Shown: positions 33,599-42,432 of the stretch, piece after piece
Position numbering within the stretch: position 1 is the first letter of the stretch
Layout of the letters: every line of letters begins with the position of its first letter
DNA from: Paenibacillus riograndensis SBR5
GTDB lineage: Bacteria; Bacillota; Bacilli; Paenibacillales; Paenibacillaceae
Assembly (NCBI RefSeq): GCF_000981585.1
Contig: NZ_LN831776.1
Span: 325,001 to 389,000, forward strand
Direction: 5' to 3'
Length of the DNA: 64,000 bases
Notes under the pieces: generated by a model
Databases searched by the model: none
Told to the model about the DNA's origin: nothing
What the model saw: only the letters and a program-made list of their open reading frames with translations
Made by a program: the position numbers and the translations under genes

Positions 33599-34234
33599 TT
33601 ACTTGCCAGTCCACTGATGGTCGCCCGACAGATATTTCTCGGTGAGCACGGACAGCAGCTGGATGCCCACTTCATTCTGCCCGCCTTCGGGGATAATCAG
33701 GTCGGCATATTTTTTGGATGGCTCGATAAAAGCTTCATGCATCGGTTTGACCGTAGTTAAATACTGGGTATGAATGGAACGGATGGTCCGTCCGCGCTCC
33801 TCGATATCCCGCAGCACACGGCGGAGGATGCGCACATCCGGGTCCGTATCGACAAAAACCTTAATATTAAGCTGCTCGCGGAGCTGCTCGTCGGAGAGGA
33901 CATGCAGCCCTTCCACGATGACGATGTTGTTCGGCAGCAGTTCAACGGTTTTGTCGGTAGAGCGGGCATGAATAGTGAAATCATACACCGGGGCATAGGC
34001 AGCCTGTCCGGCCTTGAGGCAATCCAAATGCTCGATCAGCAGCCCGTTGTCAAAAGCAAGCGGGTGATCATAATTGATCGCTCCGCGCTCCTCGAAGCTG
34101 AGGTACGAATGGTCTTTATAATAGTTATCCTGAGATATGAACGTCACTTTATCTGTTCCCAAACGGTCAATGACGGAGCGCGCTACCGTCGTTTTGCCGG
34201 AGCCGGTCCCGCCGGCGATACCAATAATGAGCAT
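33599..34234 (-). CDS. udk: Uridine/cytidine kinase
   Basis: A 211-residue kinase from ATG 34234 (MLIIGIAGGTGSGKTTVARS, with Walker A GGTGSGKTT); the open frame extends to 34309 but the family start is here. A GGGAGG site lies 14 bases ahead, rather far. Other Udk blocks are ISQDNYYKDHSYL, NYDHPLAFDNGLL, IVIVEGLHVL and VFVDTDPDVRILRRVLRDI. It phosphorylates uridine and cytidine to UMP and CMP in pyrimidine salvage. Confidence 0.95.
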   Translation of the reverse strand: MLIIGIAGGTGSGKTTVARSVIDRLGTDKVTFISQDNYYKDHSYLSFEERGAINYDHPLAFDNGLLIEHLDCLKAGQAAYAPVYDFTIHARSTDKTVELLPNNIVIVEGLHVLSDEQLREQLNIKVFVDTDPDVRILRRVLRDIEERGRTIRSIHTQYLTTVKPMHEAFIEPSKKYADLIIPEGGQNEVGIQLLSVLTEKYLSGDHQWTGK

Positions 34235-34423
34235 GGTGTTATAATAAACCTCCCTAAGCGATTGCCTTTGCAATTTCAATATTGTAGCACAGCGGTGCAT
34301 TAATTTCATCTGAACAGCAGGGACAAAACGTGAACTTTCGAAAAAAAGAGGATTTGCGGCAGAAAATGATATAATTTTCTCAGATTGGTTAGACGCAGGC
34401 AGGTTAGAGAGGAGAAGTAGAGC

Positions 34424-35536
34424 ATGGATATCAGCAAAACATTAAGGGATGAGGGCAAATCGTTATCGGAAGCTTTTAACGCTGCACCTGTGCAGCTGGG
34501 AGGCCACGGCAAACGGGAGGTCCGGGTGCTGAAGGAGGCTTTTGCCGGGGCTGGAGACCATGTGGCCAGTGATATGTACGGTGCAGGGGAAGTGATCGAG
34601 GAATTTCAGGCGGAGATGGCGGAGGTGCTGGGGAAGGAGGCGGCTGTGTTTTTTCCCAGCGGCACGATGGCGCAGCAGATTGCGCTTAGAATCTGGAGTG
34701 ACCGCAAGGGCAGCAGGCGCGTAGCGTACCATCCGCTGTGCCACTTGGAAATTCATGAGCAGGATGGGTTAAAAGAACTGCATCACCTGCAGCCGCTGCT
34801 GCTCGCGGAAAAAGATCGTCTGATTACACTCGAAGATGTACAAAACATGGGTGCCGGGATCGCCTGCCTCCTGCTGGAGCTGCCGCAGCGCGAGATTGGC
34901 GGACAGCTGCCGGAATATGCGGAGCTTGAAGCAATATCCGCCTATTGCCGCGGGCAGGGCATTATGCTGCATCTGGACGGTGCGCGCTTGTTTGAAGTGC
35001 TGCCGTACTACGGCAAAACTGCCGCTGAAGTCTGTAGCCTGTTTGACAGCGTATATATTTCTTTTTATAAAGGCATTGGCGGAATCGCCGGGGCTATTCT
35101 TGCGGGAAGCGCCGATTTTACCGGGGAATCGAAGATTTGGAAACGGCGGCATGGCGGCGACCTGATCAGCCTGTATCCATACATCATTCCTTCCAGGTAC
35201 TATTACCGCCAAAGGGTGGATAAGATGGGGCAATATTATACGGACGCTAAGGAGCTTGCGGAGCGGTTCAACGCCTGCCATAAGGTTGTCACCCTGCCGG
35301 AAGTGCCGGTGTCGAATATGTTCCATGTGCATTTTGCCCTGTCCCGGGAGCAGGTCGAACCGGTTCTGATCACAGTCAGCGAAGAGACCGGTGTCGGATT
35401 TACCCCGCGTCTGAAGGAAACCGGCGAGTTCTCCTGTGCTTACGAATTGAACATTGGAGATTTGTACAGCGGCATTCCCAAGGTGCAGCTGGAAGCGGCG
35501 TTCGGGCTGCTGGATCGACTGCTGAAGGAGGCGTAG
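34424..35536 (+). CDS. Threonine aldolase/beta-eliminating lyase family PLP enzyme
   Basis: A 370-residue fold-type I PLP enzyme. The cofactor lysine is in VYISFYKGIGGIAGAILAGS; the Asp that holds the ring nitrogen is in GIMLHLDGARLFEVLPYY; FFPSGTMAQQIALRIW binds the phosphate region. This matches low-specificity threonine aldolases, which split threonine or allo-threonine into glycine and acetaldehyde. The start has a GAGGAG site. It is transcribed alone, divergent from udk. Confidence 0.87.
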   Translation: MDISKTLRDEGKSLSEAFNAAPVQLGGHGKREVRVLKEAFAGAGDHVASDMYGAGEVIEEFQAEMAEVLGKEAAVFFPSGTMAQQIALRIWSDRKGSRRVAYHPLCHLEIHEQDGLKELHHLQPLLLAEKDRLITLEDVQNMGAGIACLLLELPQREIGGQLPEYAELEAISAYCRGQGIMLHLDGARLFEVLPYYGKTAAEVCSLFDSVYISFYKGIGGIAGAILAGSADFTGESKIWKRRHGGDLISLYPYIIPSRYYYRQRVDKMGQYYTDAKELAERFNACHKVVTLPEVPVSNMFHVHFALSREQVEPVLITVSEETGVGFTPRLKETGEFSCAYELNIGDLYSGIPKVQLEAAFGLLDRLLKEA

Positions 35537-35567
35537 TAGAGCTGGCTGCACTTTGAAGACAACCCTT

Positions 35568-35596
35568 CTCCGCTTCGTAAGTGGAGCTGTTTTTTT
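35568..35596 (+). terminator. Terminator of the threonine-aldolase-like gene
   Basis: CTCCGCTT-CGT-AAGTGGAG forms an 8-bp stem with one wobble pair, followed after CTG by seven T residues, 30 bases past the stop. Confidence 0.85.
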
Positions 35597-35825
35597 ATTT
35601 ATGGTATTCATCCTCTGACTTGACCATTTGCAGGCTGTATTTTGGATATCGCTTCTCTAAGTCCCACAAGGCAGACCTATATTTACCATTCTTCTGGTTA
35701 TCAGGTTCGATAACTTGCTTCAATACACTTTCCATAAGGAATCTGAGGTCCGCAAGGCTCTTTCCTTGGGGATGTTCAGCTTTTTATCGACGAATGTTCC
35801 AATTACACCAAGTCGACGTATATAC
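35597..35825 (-). pseudogene. Gene remnant of unknown family, frameshifted
   Basis: On the minus strand one frame reads YIRRLGVIGTFVDKKLNIPK and another continues GKSLADLRFLMESVLKQVIE, PDNQKNGKYRSALWDLEKRY, PKYSLQMVKSEDEYHK to a stop at about 35595. The two join naturally if one base is restored near 35770. The long run of charged, coding-like sequence suggests the end of a real gene. I do not recognise the family, and there is no start codon with a ribosome binding site. Confidence 0.4.
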
Positions 35826-35849
35826 TATTTCAATGTGATGGTAAAACAA

Positions 35850-35876
35850 AAGACACCTATTTTGAGGTGTCTTTTT
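35850..35876 (-). terminator. Terminator of the polysaccharide operon (bidirectional)
   Basis: AAGACACCT (35850-35858) pairs with AGGTGTCTT (35865-35873). T-rich tails lie on both sides. It is 30 bases past the stop of the last glycosyltransferase gene on the minus strand. Confidence 0.8.
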
Positions 35877-35904
35877 ACTTTATCCGATGGATATGGGTAT
35901 TAAT

Positions 35905-37221
35905 CTACCGGTTCAGCAATGCCCGGACAAACGATACACGCAGGAGCTGCTTTTTCATCAGCTTGGTGCGGAACTGGCGCTTCAATTGGCTGTAAGCCTT
36001 AGGGCAGTGGTCGCTGGCCCAGCTGTACATGGACTTGAAGTCGGTGTGGCTTTTGGCGGAATTCATCAGGTAGTACGAAATGGTGTCATACACGTTGTGG
36101 TTGAACCATTCGTTCATTTCCGTCTTGCTGTAGCCGTAGCGTTCGATGGCCATGTTGCGGATCAGCCGTTTTTCCTCCAGATTCTCGATCAGGAAGGACT
36201 GGCTGAGGTTAAAGGTAATATTGTTTCCATGAATCCGGTACACTCCGGCAAAGGTGTCGATAAACCCGGCATCCCCGATCAGCAGGGCGCGCAGGTAGAT
36301 GGAGGCGTCGTTGACCATGTTCATGTTCAGGATGTCCATTTTCATCAGCGTGTCTCTTTTGAAGATGGCCGTCAGGGTAGAAGCTGGTTTGGGATAGCCT
36401 TTTTGTTCAAAATTTTTGAAGTAGGCCTCCTTCGGGATAATCCGGCTTAAGCGCAGGCTGGACGGTTTCAGCTGTTCCGTCTTCGAATACTCCAGGAACA
36501 CATTCGCGGCCACAAAAGCGATCTCCGGATGCTGCTGGTGAAAATAGACAGCTTTGCTGAAATAGCTGCGGTCAATCAGATAATCATCATCATCCAGGAA
36601 AAGCGTATATTCTCCGTCGCCATGGGCTTCAAGAGCCTTGCGCCGATTATGGCCCGGGCCCTGGTTAGTCTCGTTCTGCATGAAAATCACCCGCGGATCA
36701 TCGCCGAAGCTCCGGCTCATGAGTTCTGCTGTGCCATCGCTGGAGCAGTCGTCGATCACCGTGATCTCTTTATGGGGGTAATCCTGCTGCAGGATGCTCT
36801 GAACGGCCTGGTGCAGGAATTCTTTTCTATTATAAGTAGTGATAATTACACTGACCTTGGGGAGGGTAGAAGGGGCGGCAGAGGAAGGAAAAAGAATCTC
36901 CTGCTCTCCGCGGTCCGCTCTTAGCTCAGCAAGACCTTTCATCAATTCAAGGATATTCACGGCCTGAATGTTGAATTGCCGGGACAAGTAATAATCCAGT
37001 GCGTCCTCCGATGCCCGCTGCGACAGGTAGGCCTCAATCACCCCGGCCAGATTTTCAAGGTTCTCCCGGACCCCGGCGCCGGCTTCGCTGCCTATGCGGT
37101 CCCTGCATCTCCGTATAAGCTCTTCGCTGGACAGCGCCCCGGCGGGCGGATGCTGTATATCTTCGTTGAGCTGGTTCAGCAGGCGGTATCCGGCCTGGTG
37201 CAGTTCCTCGCTGTGAGCCAT
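35905..37221 (-). CDS. Family 2 glycosyltransferase with N-terminal helical domain
   Basis: A 438-residue protein. The first 120 residues are helical and not catalytic. From about residue 121 a GT-A domain follows: PKVSVIITTYNRKEFLHQAV, ITVIDDCSSDGT, and the metal-binding acidic run in YTLFLDDDDYLID. The C-terminus is basic (RTKLMKKQLLRVSFVRALLNR region). It adds a sugar during surface-polysaccharide assembly at the inner membrane face. The start has a strong GAGGAGG 7 bases upstream, and directly behind that lies leader-element copy 2. It is separated from the flippase gene by 530 bases of repeats, so it may have its own promoter or regulation. Confidence 0.92.
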   Translation of the reverse strand: MAHSEELHQAGYRLLNQLNEDIQHPPAGALSSEELIRRCRDRIGSEAGAGVRENLENLAGVIEAYLSQRASEDALDYYLSRQFNIQAVNILELMKGLAELRADRGEQEILFPSSAAPSTLPKVSVIITTYNRKEFLHQAVQSILQQDYPHKEITVIDDCSSDGTAELMSRSFGDDPRVIFMQNETNQGPGHNRRKALEAHGDGEYTLFLDDDDYLIDRSYFSKAVYFHQQHPEIAFVAANVFLEYSKTEQLKPSSLRLSRIIPKEAYFKNFEQKGYPKPASTLTAIFKRDTLMKMDILNMNMVNDASIYLRALLIGDAGFIDTFAGVYRIHGNNITFNLSQSFLIENLEEKRLIRNMAIERYGYSKTEMNEWFNHNVYDTISYYLMNSAKSHTDFKSMYSWASDHCPKAYSQLKRQFRTKLMKKQLLRVSFVRALLNR

Positions 37222-37234
37222 AAATAGACCTCCT

Positions 37235-37310
37235 CAAAGTTTTGTAAGGTTAAGCTTCCTTGTATCTCCGTCGTACAAAACTTACTTCGTAAGCATGAGC
37301 TAAGTTTTAT
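37235..37310 (-). promoter_or_regulatory. Dispersed leader element, copy 2, with alternative hairpins
   Basis: Read in the transcript (minus strand), three segments can pair in two exclusive ways. AAAACTTA (37308-37301) can pair with TAAGTTTT (37284-37277), 8 bp; or AAGTTTTGTA (37283-37274) can pair with TACAAAACTT (37246-37237), 10 bp. The last segment is one base from the GAGGAGG ribosome binding site (37235-37229). It has the same blocks in the same order as 15475-15545. This layout looks like a translation switch or a mobile repeat that carries the edge of a ribosome binding site. Confidence 0.6.
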
Positions 37311-37381
37311 GTCCGCCTATGGATTGGATTAGTGGGATTTTCTACACTTAATTTCGCCGGAGCAGGGGGGCTGTAAATGCG

Positions 37382-37515
37382 AAGTGGAAAAAGTACACCT
37401 AAATCAGCGCAAATAGGCTAGTTTTGGCGATATGGCAGGAATTAACGTTACTTTTTCCACTTAAATCTCAAAAAAGCGCTGAAAACGGAAAATTAAGTTC
37501 CTTTTTTCCACTTAA
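37382..37515. repeat. GTGGAAAAAGTA-type intergenic repeats, cluster 1
   Basis: AAGTGGAAAAAGTAC (37382-37396) is followed by inverted copies GTTACTTTTTCCACTTAA (37447-37464) and GTTCCTTTTTTCCACTTAA (37497-37515). A weaker relative lies at 37331-37352. The same word family occurs at 62761-62942. Confidence 0.65.
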
Positions 37516-37554
37516 CGGGGGATTAGGAGGATGGGACGCAGGCTAAAAGTTGGT

Positions 37555-37745
37555 CACGACTAGCCGCCCCCACGACGGGGGCCCCACAACTAACTACTAT
37601 CGCAACTAGTAGCCTCACGACTATCTATCTCCGCGACGACTTGAGTCCCCACGCCAGCTATCTTACGTCTGGCGTTCCCACGGCATGTGTCCCCACGCCC
37701 AGCTATCCCACCCTGGCGTTCCCCGGCATGTGCCCCCCACAACTA
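37555..37745. repeat. Degenerate G-rich tandem repeat after the flippase gene
   Basis: On the minus strand a loose unit of about 20 bases, near TAGTCGTGGGGNC, recurs some eight or nine times, including two close copies with ATAGCTGG, GCGTGGGGAC and AACGCCAG (around 37650-37720). It begins right after the flippase stop codon and has no convincing coding frame. Confidence 0.5.
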
Positions 37746-37751
37746 CCCATC

Positions 37752-39290
37752 CTACGTCTGGCTCGCCGTAACCTTGCTGCGCTTGAGCTTCAGCTTCGTT
37801 CTGAAGCGTTTGGCGTAGCCCCAGGCGTAGAGGAAAACCTCGCGTTCCATCAGAGAGCCGACGATGTAGTAAATGGGCAGAATCACCAGGCCAAGCACTA
37901 CGCCCCATAGAATGACGCCGGTATACGAAGTGATGCTAAGGTCGAGCTTGGTGGTGATAAAGACAATAGCCGCGAACACGGCGACATTGATCAGCCATCT
38001 GCGGAAGGTCACCCAGGGGCTGCGTTCCAGCAGCACACGGCTGGCGTAAACCACAATATCGATGGAACGGTACAGCAGCGCCGCGATGGTTCCCATCAGC
38101 ACACCGTAGATCCCGAAGAACAGGACGAAGATAATCGAAGCGCCCAGGTTGATGGCTGACTCCATAATCGAACGGAACTGGGTGTTGCGGAAATGTCCGG
38201 CAATCGTGATCAGATTGTTGGACGATGTGCGGGCATTGGTCAGGAGCTTGATGACTACGAACAGAATCGGCAGCCAGAAGTTAATATAGTCCACGTCGTT
38301 GACCCCGGCTGTATAGAGGCGCATGAACGGCAGAATGAGAATATACACCACCGTCAGAATGGAGAAGATCAGGCCCATGAAATAGACCTCATACGCATCG
38401 TAGAATTTGACAAAAGCCTCTTTGCCCTCATGATAGCTCTGACCCAGTGCCGCCTTGATGCTTCCGTTGACGGTCTGGACAATGTTGTCGACAATCGTGA
38501 AGATCATATTATACATGACGTAGATGCTGACCACCTTCAGGTTGGTGAAGATCGTCAGGATCAGCACATCGGTGTTGCGGAAGATCAGATAGGAAATCTC
38601 GTGCACCATAACCGAGTTTTTTTGCCCGATGGCTTCAAAGTCCGGTTTCCGGGTGAGATCAATCCATTTGTAATTCCGCTTCGCATAGATATGGAAGGCG
38701 ACGATCTGCAGGACTGTCAGCACGAAGAAGGACGCCTGTACGGCAATAATGTCCACACCCTGCAGCAGCAGAATGATCCGCACCACGTTGTTCAGAATGT
38801 TCGCAATCGTAACGATAGAGGTTTCAATATAGCTTTTGCCCTCAGCGATCAGCAGAACCCTGAATTTCCCCTGGTAGTAATAATTGATCGCCCCGCCCAG
38901 ACCCGAGAATAGAATAATCGCCATAATGCTCAGCTTGTTGATCTCCGAATGGATCACCAGCGGGTAGATGACCGCCAGCAGAACGACCGAGATGAAATAG
39001 TAGATCCCGGTTTTTTTGTAGTAGCTGGAGGTGGCGGCGAGAATCGAATTGATATGATTGTAGTCATTTTTGGCAACCGGCTTATATAGGGCCTGCAGCG
39101 AAGCTGCGCCGACACCGGCTTCCAGCAGGGCGAAGTAGCTGATGATCTGCACGATGGACGCGATCAGACCATTGGCCTCGGAGCCGTAATTGACCATGAT
39201 CAGCCGGGGGATGAAGAAACCGAGAATAATGGTGATGACCTGGCTCGTAAGTCCAAAGCCCAGGTTCAGCATGCTGCGTTTAGCTTTCAT
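37752..39290 (-). CDS. Polysaccharide flippase (Wzx-like, MOP superfamily)
   Basis: A 512-residue membrane protein with about 12-14 predicted helices, from ATG 39290 (MKAKRSMLNLGFGLTSQVIT, IILGFFIPRLIMVNYGSEAN). The extended open frame to 39347 lies inside the upstream gene. N- and C-terminal regions look like polysaccharide biosynthesis C-type domains (GSLMEREVFLYAWGYAKRF). It would flip lipid-linked oligosaccharide across the membrane for the polymer made by the neighbouring transferases. It overlaps the pyruvyl transferase gene by 11 bases. Confidence 0.88.
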   Translation of the reverse strand: MKAKRSMLNLGFGLTSQVITIILGFFIPRLIMVNYGSEANGLIASIVQIISYFALLEAGVGAASLQALYKPVAKNDYNHINSILAATSSYYKKTGIYYFISVVLLAVIYPLVIHSEINKLSIMAIILFSGLGGAINYYYQGKFRVLLIAEGKSYIETSIVTIANILNNVVRIILLLQGVDIIAVQASFFVLTVLQIVAFHIYAKRNYKWIDLTRKPDFEAIGQKNSVMVHEISYLIFRNTDVLILTIFTNLKVVSIYVMYNMIFTIVDNIVQTVNGSIKAALGQSYHEGKEAFVKFYDAYEVYFMGLIFSILTVVYILILPFMRLYTAGVNDVDYINFWLPILFVVIKLLTNARTSSNNLITIAGHFRNTQFRSIMESAINLGASIIFVLFFGIYGVLMGTIAALLYRSIDIVVYASRVLLERSPWVTFRRWLINVAVFAAIVFITTKLDLSITSYTGVILWGVVLGLVILPIYYIVGSLMEREVFLYAWGYAKRFRTKLKLKRSKVTASQT

Positions 39291-40413
39291 AACTTCTTCT
39301 CCCTTCCACAAGCGGTGCCGGTGACAGGTAGGCATCAAGCTGCTCAAAATGCTTCTCCGCCTGGTTCGCCTGCAGCGTCACATCCAGGCTGTTCAGAGCC
39401 ATGCTCTCATACACCTGCTCGGGGGTCACCTCGTTCAGATGCGCGAAATCCGTATATTGCCCGTGAAAATGTGCATCCTGCATGACGTTAATCATTTTGC
39501 TGCTGTAGGCTACCGGAAACACCGGCTTGCCGAACACCCAGCCGAGAATCATCGCATGGAAGCGGGAAGCAACAATGAAGCTTGCACCTGCCAATGCATC
39601 GAGAATCTCAGCGATATCCGTTTTATAAAAGTGGACCTGTGTCTCACGCTGCAGCTCTGCCGGAATAAGGCCGAGAATCTGCCCGATCGCTTCCTGGTCG
39701 CCTTCATGCTGGCAGAACGACAGAAAATGCACGGCATAGCCCTGCTGAATGAAATGGATTGCAACATCTTTCATTTTTTCATAATAGAGGTTGTCAAAAC
39801 CGCTCAGGGCTTTGGAGGAAGGCTTGATCACCGAGATGGCGATATACTGCCCTTTCGGAGCTTTTCCTGCGGCCTGATCATACTGGAGCTGAAAAATAAT
39901 GTCCGGGGCCATTCGGACGTTGCCCATATCCTTGAACAAATCATAGGAATACTGCTCTCTGAACGAGATGTCGGTATATTCCTTGAAGATCCGCCGGTGT
40001 TCCTCATAATAAGCCTTATCGGTAAAGGGGCCGAAGTTGGCGCCCATCAGATAATACGGTTTGTTTTTGTTGCGCAGGTTTTCGTTATTCGCCACGTATT
40101 CGGCCCATTGCTCCCCCTGCATAAAAATCGACCCGCCAATATGCACAGTGCCGTCTCCCTGATCCACCAGAAACTTCTGCATGAAATTCGGATGCAGCTT
40201 CAGCTTGCGGAAGAAATAGTTGATCCCCCGGAACAGCACGGAGTCGGAGGCATAGACCTTTAGATTGCCGAGATCCTTGAAGACCACTTTATACAGCCGC
40301 GGGGCAATCAGCAGGAACCGGGTATCGGGGTAGCGTTCGCACAGGACCTTGATAAACAGATCATCGCCGAGATTAAATTCAGTGTATGCGTAGATCATCA
40401 TTTTCTTCTTCAT
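39280..40413 (-). CDS. Polysaccharide pyruvyl transferase family protein
   Basis: A 377-residue protein of the CsaB/WcaK family. Family features are the N-terminal YTEFNLGDDLFIKVLCERYP, HIGGSIFMQGEQW, the motif FIVASRFHAMILGWVFGKPV and SSKMINVMQDAHF. Such enzymes add ketal-linked pyruvate from phosphoenolpyruvate to cell-surface polymers. In S-layer organisms the pyruvylated wall polymer is the anchor for SLH domains, and a very large SLH protein is encoded 2 kb away. This one is WcaK-like rather than a clear CsaB, so anchoring is a possibility only. Confidence 0.88.
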   Translation of the reverse strand: MKKKMMIYAYTEFNLGDDLFIKVLCERYPDTRFLLIAPRLYKVVFKDLGNLKVYASDSVLFRGINYFFRKLKLHPNFMQKFLVDQGDGTVHIGGSIFMQGEQWAEYVANNENLRNKNKPYYLMGANFGPFTDKAYYEEHRRIFKEYTDISFREQYSYDLFKDMGNVRMAPDIIFQLQYDQAAGKAPKGQYIAISVIKPSSKALSGFDNLYYEKMKDVAIHFIQQGYAVHFLSFCQHEGDQEAIGQILGLIPAELQRETQVHFYKTDIAEILDALAGASFIVASRFHAMILGWVFGKPVFPVAYSSKMINVMQDAHFHGQYTDFAHLNEVTPEQVYESMALNSLDVTLQANQAEKHFEQLDAYLSPAPLVEGRRSYES

Positions 40414-41465
40414 ATCTTAATTTCCTTTCTGCTGATCACGGCTTTGAGCTTCTGTTTGAACTGCAGCCAGCTGCGGTCCAGATGAATCAGCCTCCCGTAC
40501 AGGGCCGGAGAAATTAAGAAGGCTTTGATCTGAAAGGCAAGCTGCCGGTCATCCCCCTGATAATTCCGCATGATCGCCAGCATTTCCTGATTCACGCCGG
40601 GATAGGCGAGTTCGATATCATGAAGCAGCTTGCGGGTGCTGATGCCGCTCGTGCCGTTCAGGCAGGTCTTGAGATTGTAAAAATAGTTCTCGGTCATTTC
40701 GCGGTTGAGCAAAAGATCCGATATCGTATGAACCTCATGGAAGGGATGGGCGCTGAAATACTCAGCCACCCGTTTGAAGGCGGCGACGACATCGAATTTG
40801 TGCACATTGTACGTTCCCGTAATCGATGAGGTCCGCTGGAGATAATAGGACAGCACATCAGGGATGGAAATGACCCGGGAGGCCCTGGCCAACGCTTTGT
40901 AGATGAACTCCTGATCCTCTCCGTTCACGCAGCGCTCGGTATAAGAGATGCCGTTCTCCAGCAGGAAGGTGCGCTTGAAGGCAATGCTGCCGGTCCAGAT
41001 CCGCAAGGTTTTATGCACAAAAATATTCTTCAGCGCTTCACTTCCCGTAGTATCGGAAGATGCTGAAGTGAAGCTCACGATCGTTGATCCATCCTCACGG
41101 ACCAGATTATAGCCCCAGCAGAGAATGTCCGTCCTTCCACCGGCAGTAGAGGACGCTACCCGCTGCACCAGACTGCTGTCCGCGTAATCATCACCGTCCA
41201 GAAACAGCACATAGTCGCCGCTTGCGGCGGCCAGCCCTGTATTTCTGGCGGCACTCACCCCGCCATTGGCCGTCCGGATCAGCTTCGCCTGCAGAATGGG
41301 GTGGCGCGCGAGCATCTCTTCCGCAACCTGGGCCGTCCGGTCCCTGGAGCCGTCATCCACCAGAATCAGCTCGAACCGTTTCTCGCTCTGATTCAGGAGT
41401 GAATTCAGCAGGGGCTCGACATAATGTTCTAAATTATACATGGGAACTACAATGCTTAGGCTCAT
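40410..41465 (-). CDS. Family 2 glycosyltransferase
   Basis: A 351-residue GT-A enzyme. It opens MSLSIVVPMYNLEHYVEPLL, with LILVDDGSRDRTAQVAEEML and the catalytic acidic motif in DYVLFLDGDDYADSSLVQRV, and a conserved ERCVNGEDQEFIYKALARAS. The C-terminal third is helical. It overlaps the pyruvyl transferase gene by 4 bases. It acts in the assembly of a surface polysaccharide repeat unit; donor and acceptor are unknown. Confidence 0.93.
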   Translation of the reverse strand: MSLSIVVPMYNLEHYVEPLLNSLLNQSEKRFELILVDDGSRDRTAQVAEEMLARHPILQAKLIRTANGGVSAARNTGLAAASGDYVLFLDGDDYADSSLVQRVASSTAGGRTDILCWGYNLVREDGSTIVSFTSASSDTTGSEALKNIFVHKTLRIWTGSIAFKRTFLLENGISYTERCVNGEDQEFIYKALARASRVISIPDVLSYYLQRTSSITGTYNVHKFDVVAAFKRVAEYFSAHPFHEVHTISDLLLNREMTENYFYNLKTCLNGTSGISTRKLLHDIELAYPGVNQEMLAIMRNYQGDDRQLAFQIKAFLISPALYGRLIHLDRSWLQFKQKLKAVISRKEIKI

Positions 41466-41496
41466 GCGGCCACTCCCTTCCTGAAGTAGTGATCGG

Positions 41497-42402
41497 TTAT
41501 CCGGCAGTCTGTCTGGAGAAGATTTCTTTCAGTCCTTTTTTGTAGCCTTTGATGGCCGCCACATTTTTTTTGGGCTGTTCCCGGAGGATGAGATAAAGTG
41601 TGGTCCAGACAAGAGCAAGATATCCGATAGGACCTGATTTCTTGTCCTTCAGCAGATACACATGGTTCAGTACCCGGGTATAGGCCACGTCTTCAAGGTT
41701 GTCCCTGGAGGCCGGTGACTCGTGATGCAGAAGCTTCAGTTCGGGATTGATGTAGAGAGGGCCGGATTTTTGGGCGATGCGTGACATCAGAATGTCTTCG
41801 CCGACGCTGTAGCTTTTGAGCCAAGGCACGGGTCCCAGATCCTTAATGGCCTCCTTCTTGAACGACATGTTGCAGCCGTGCTGGAATTCGGTCTTGAAGA
41901 TCTTCCTCGCCTTATGCCAATTGTACATGGAGCCTGCTTGACCGCTTAGAGAGAGCTTGCCGCTCGATAGAGATTGCTGGAAGGACAGCAGACAGCGGAT
42001 TGTGCCCAGGAAGCTGTTGCTCATCCCGATGGCAATACCGCCAACCCCTGCGCAGTTTGGATAGTCGAGGTAGGTTTGGATCAATGTGGACAGATAATGT
42101 CCGGGGATTTCAACGTCATCGTCAAGGAAGAGGATCTTATCCATCGTGGACAGTTCCACCGCCTTGATCCGGGACAGCCATAATCCCCGGTCCGTCTTGC
42201 TGTGATAAATAAAAGAATAACCGCATGCGGTCAATAACGTTTCGAATTCGCTTAGAATTTCTTTGGGTATATCGCCGTCATCTATAATGATAACCTCGAT
42301 GGGGGAGGTCCGGCCTATGTCCTGTTTGGTGATAGAATGAATGCACCGTGTCAGGTCCTGTACCCGATTCCTCGTGCAGATAACCACTGACAATCCTTGC
42401 AT
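41497..42402 (-). CDS. Family 2 glycosyltransferase
   Basis: A 301-residue GT-A enzyme from ATG 42402 (MQGLSVVICTRNRVQDLTRC), which has GGGAG 8 bases upstream; the frame is open to 42432. Motifs are VIIIDDGDIPKE, ILFLDDDVEIPGHYLS, and KSYSVGEDILMSRIAQKSG. A C-terminal hydrophobic stretch (YLALVWTTLYLIL) may tie it to the membrane. It is the first gene of the polysaccharide operon. Confidence 0.9.
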   Translation of the reverse strand: MQGLSVVICTRNRVQDLTRCIHSITKQDIGRTSPIEVIIIDDGDIPKEILSEFETLLTACGYSFIYHSKTDRGLWLSRIKAVELSTMDKILFLDDDVEIPGHYLSTLIQTYLDYPNCAGVGGIAIGMSNSFLGTIRCLLSFQQSLSSGKLSLSGQAGSMYNWHKARKIFKTEFQHGCNMSFKKEAIKDLGPVPWLKSYSVGEDILMSRIAQKSGPLYINPELKLLHHESPASRDNLEDVAYTRVLNHVYLLKDKKSGPIGYLALVWTTLYLILREQPKKNVAAIKGYKKGLKEIFSRQTAG

Positions 42403-42432
42403 ATACTCCACTCCCTTATCCATTTCTCCCAT

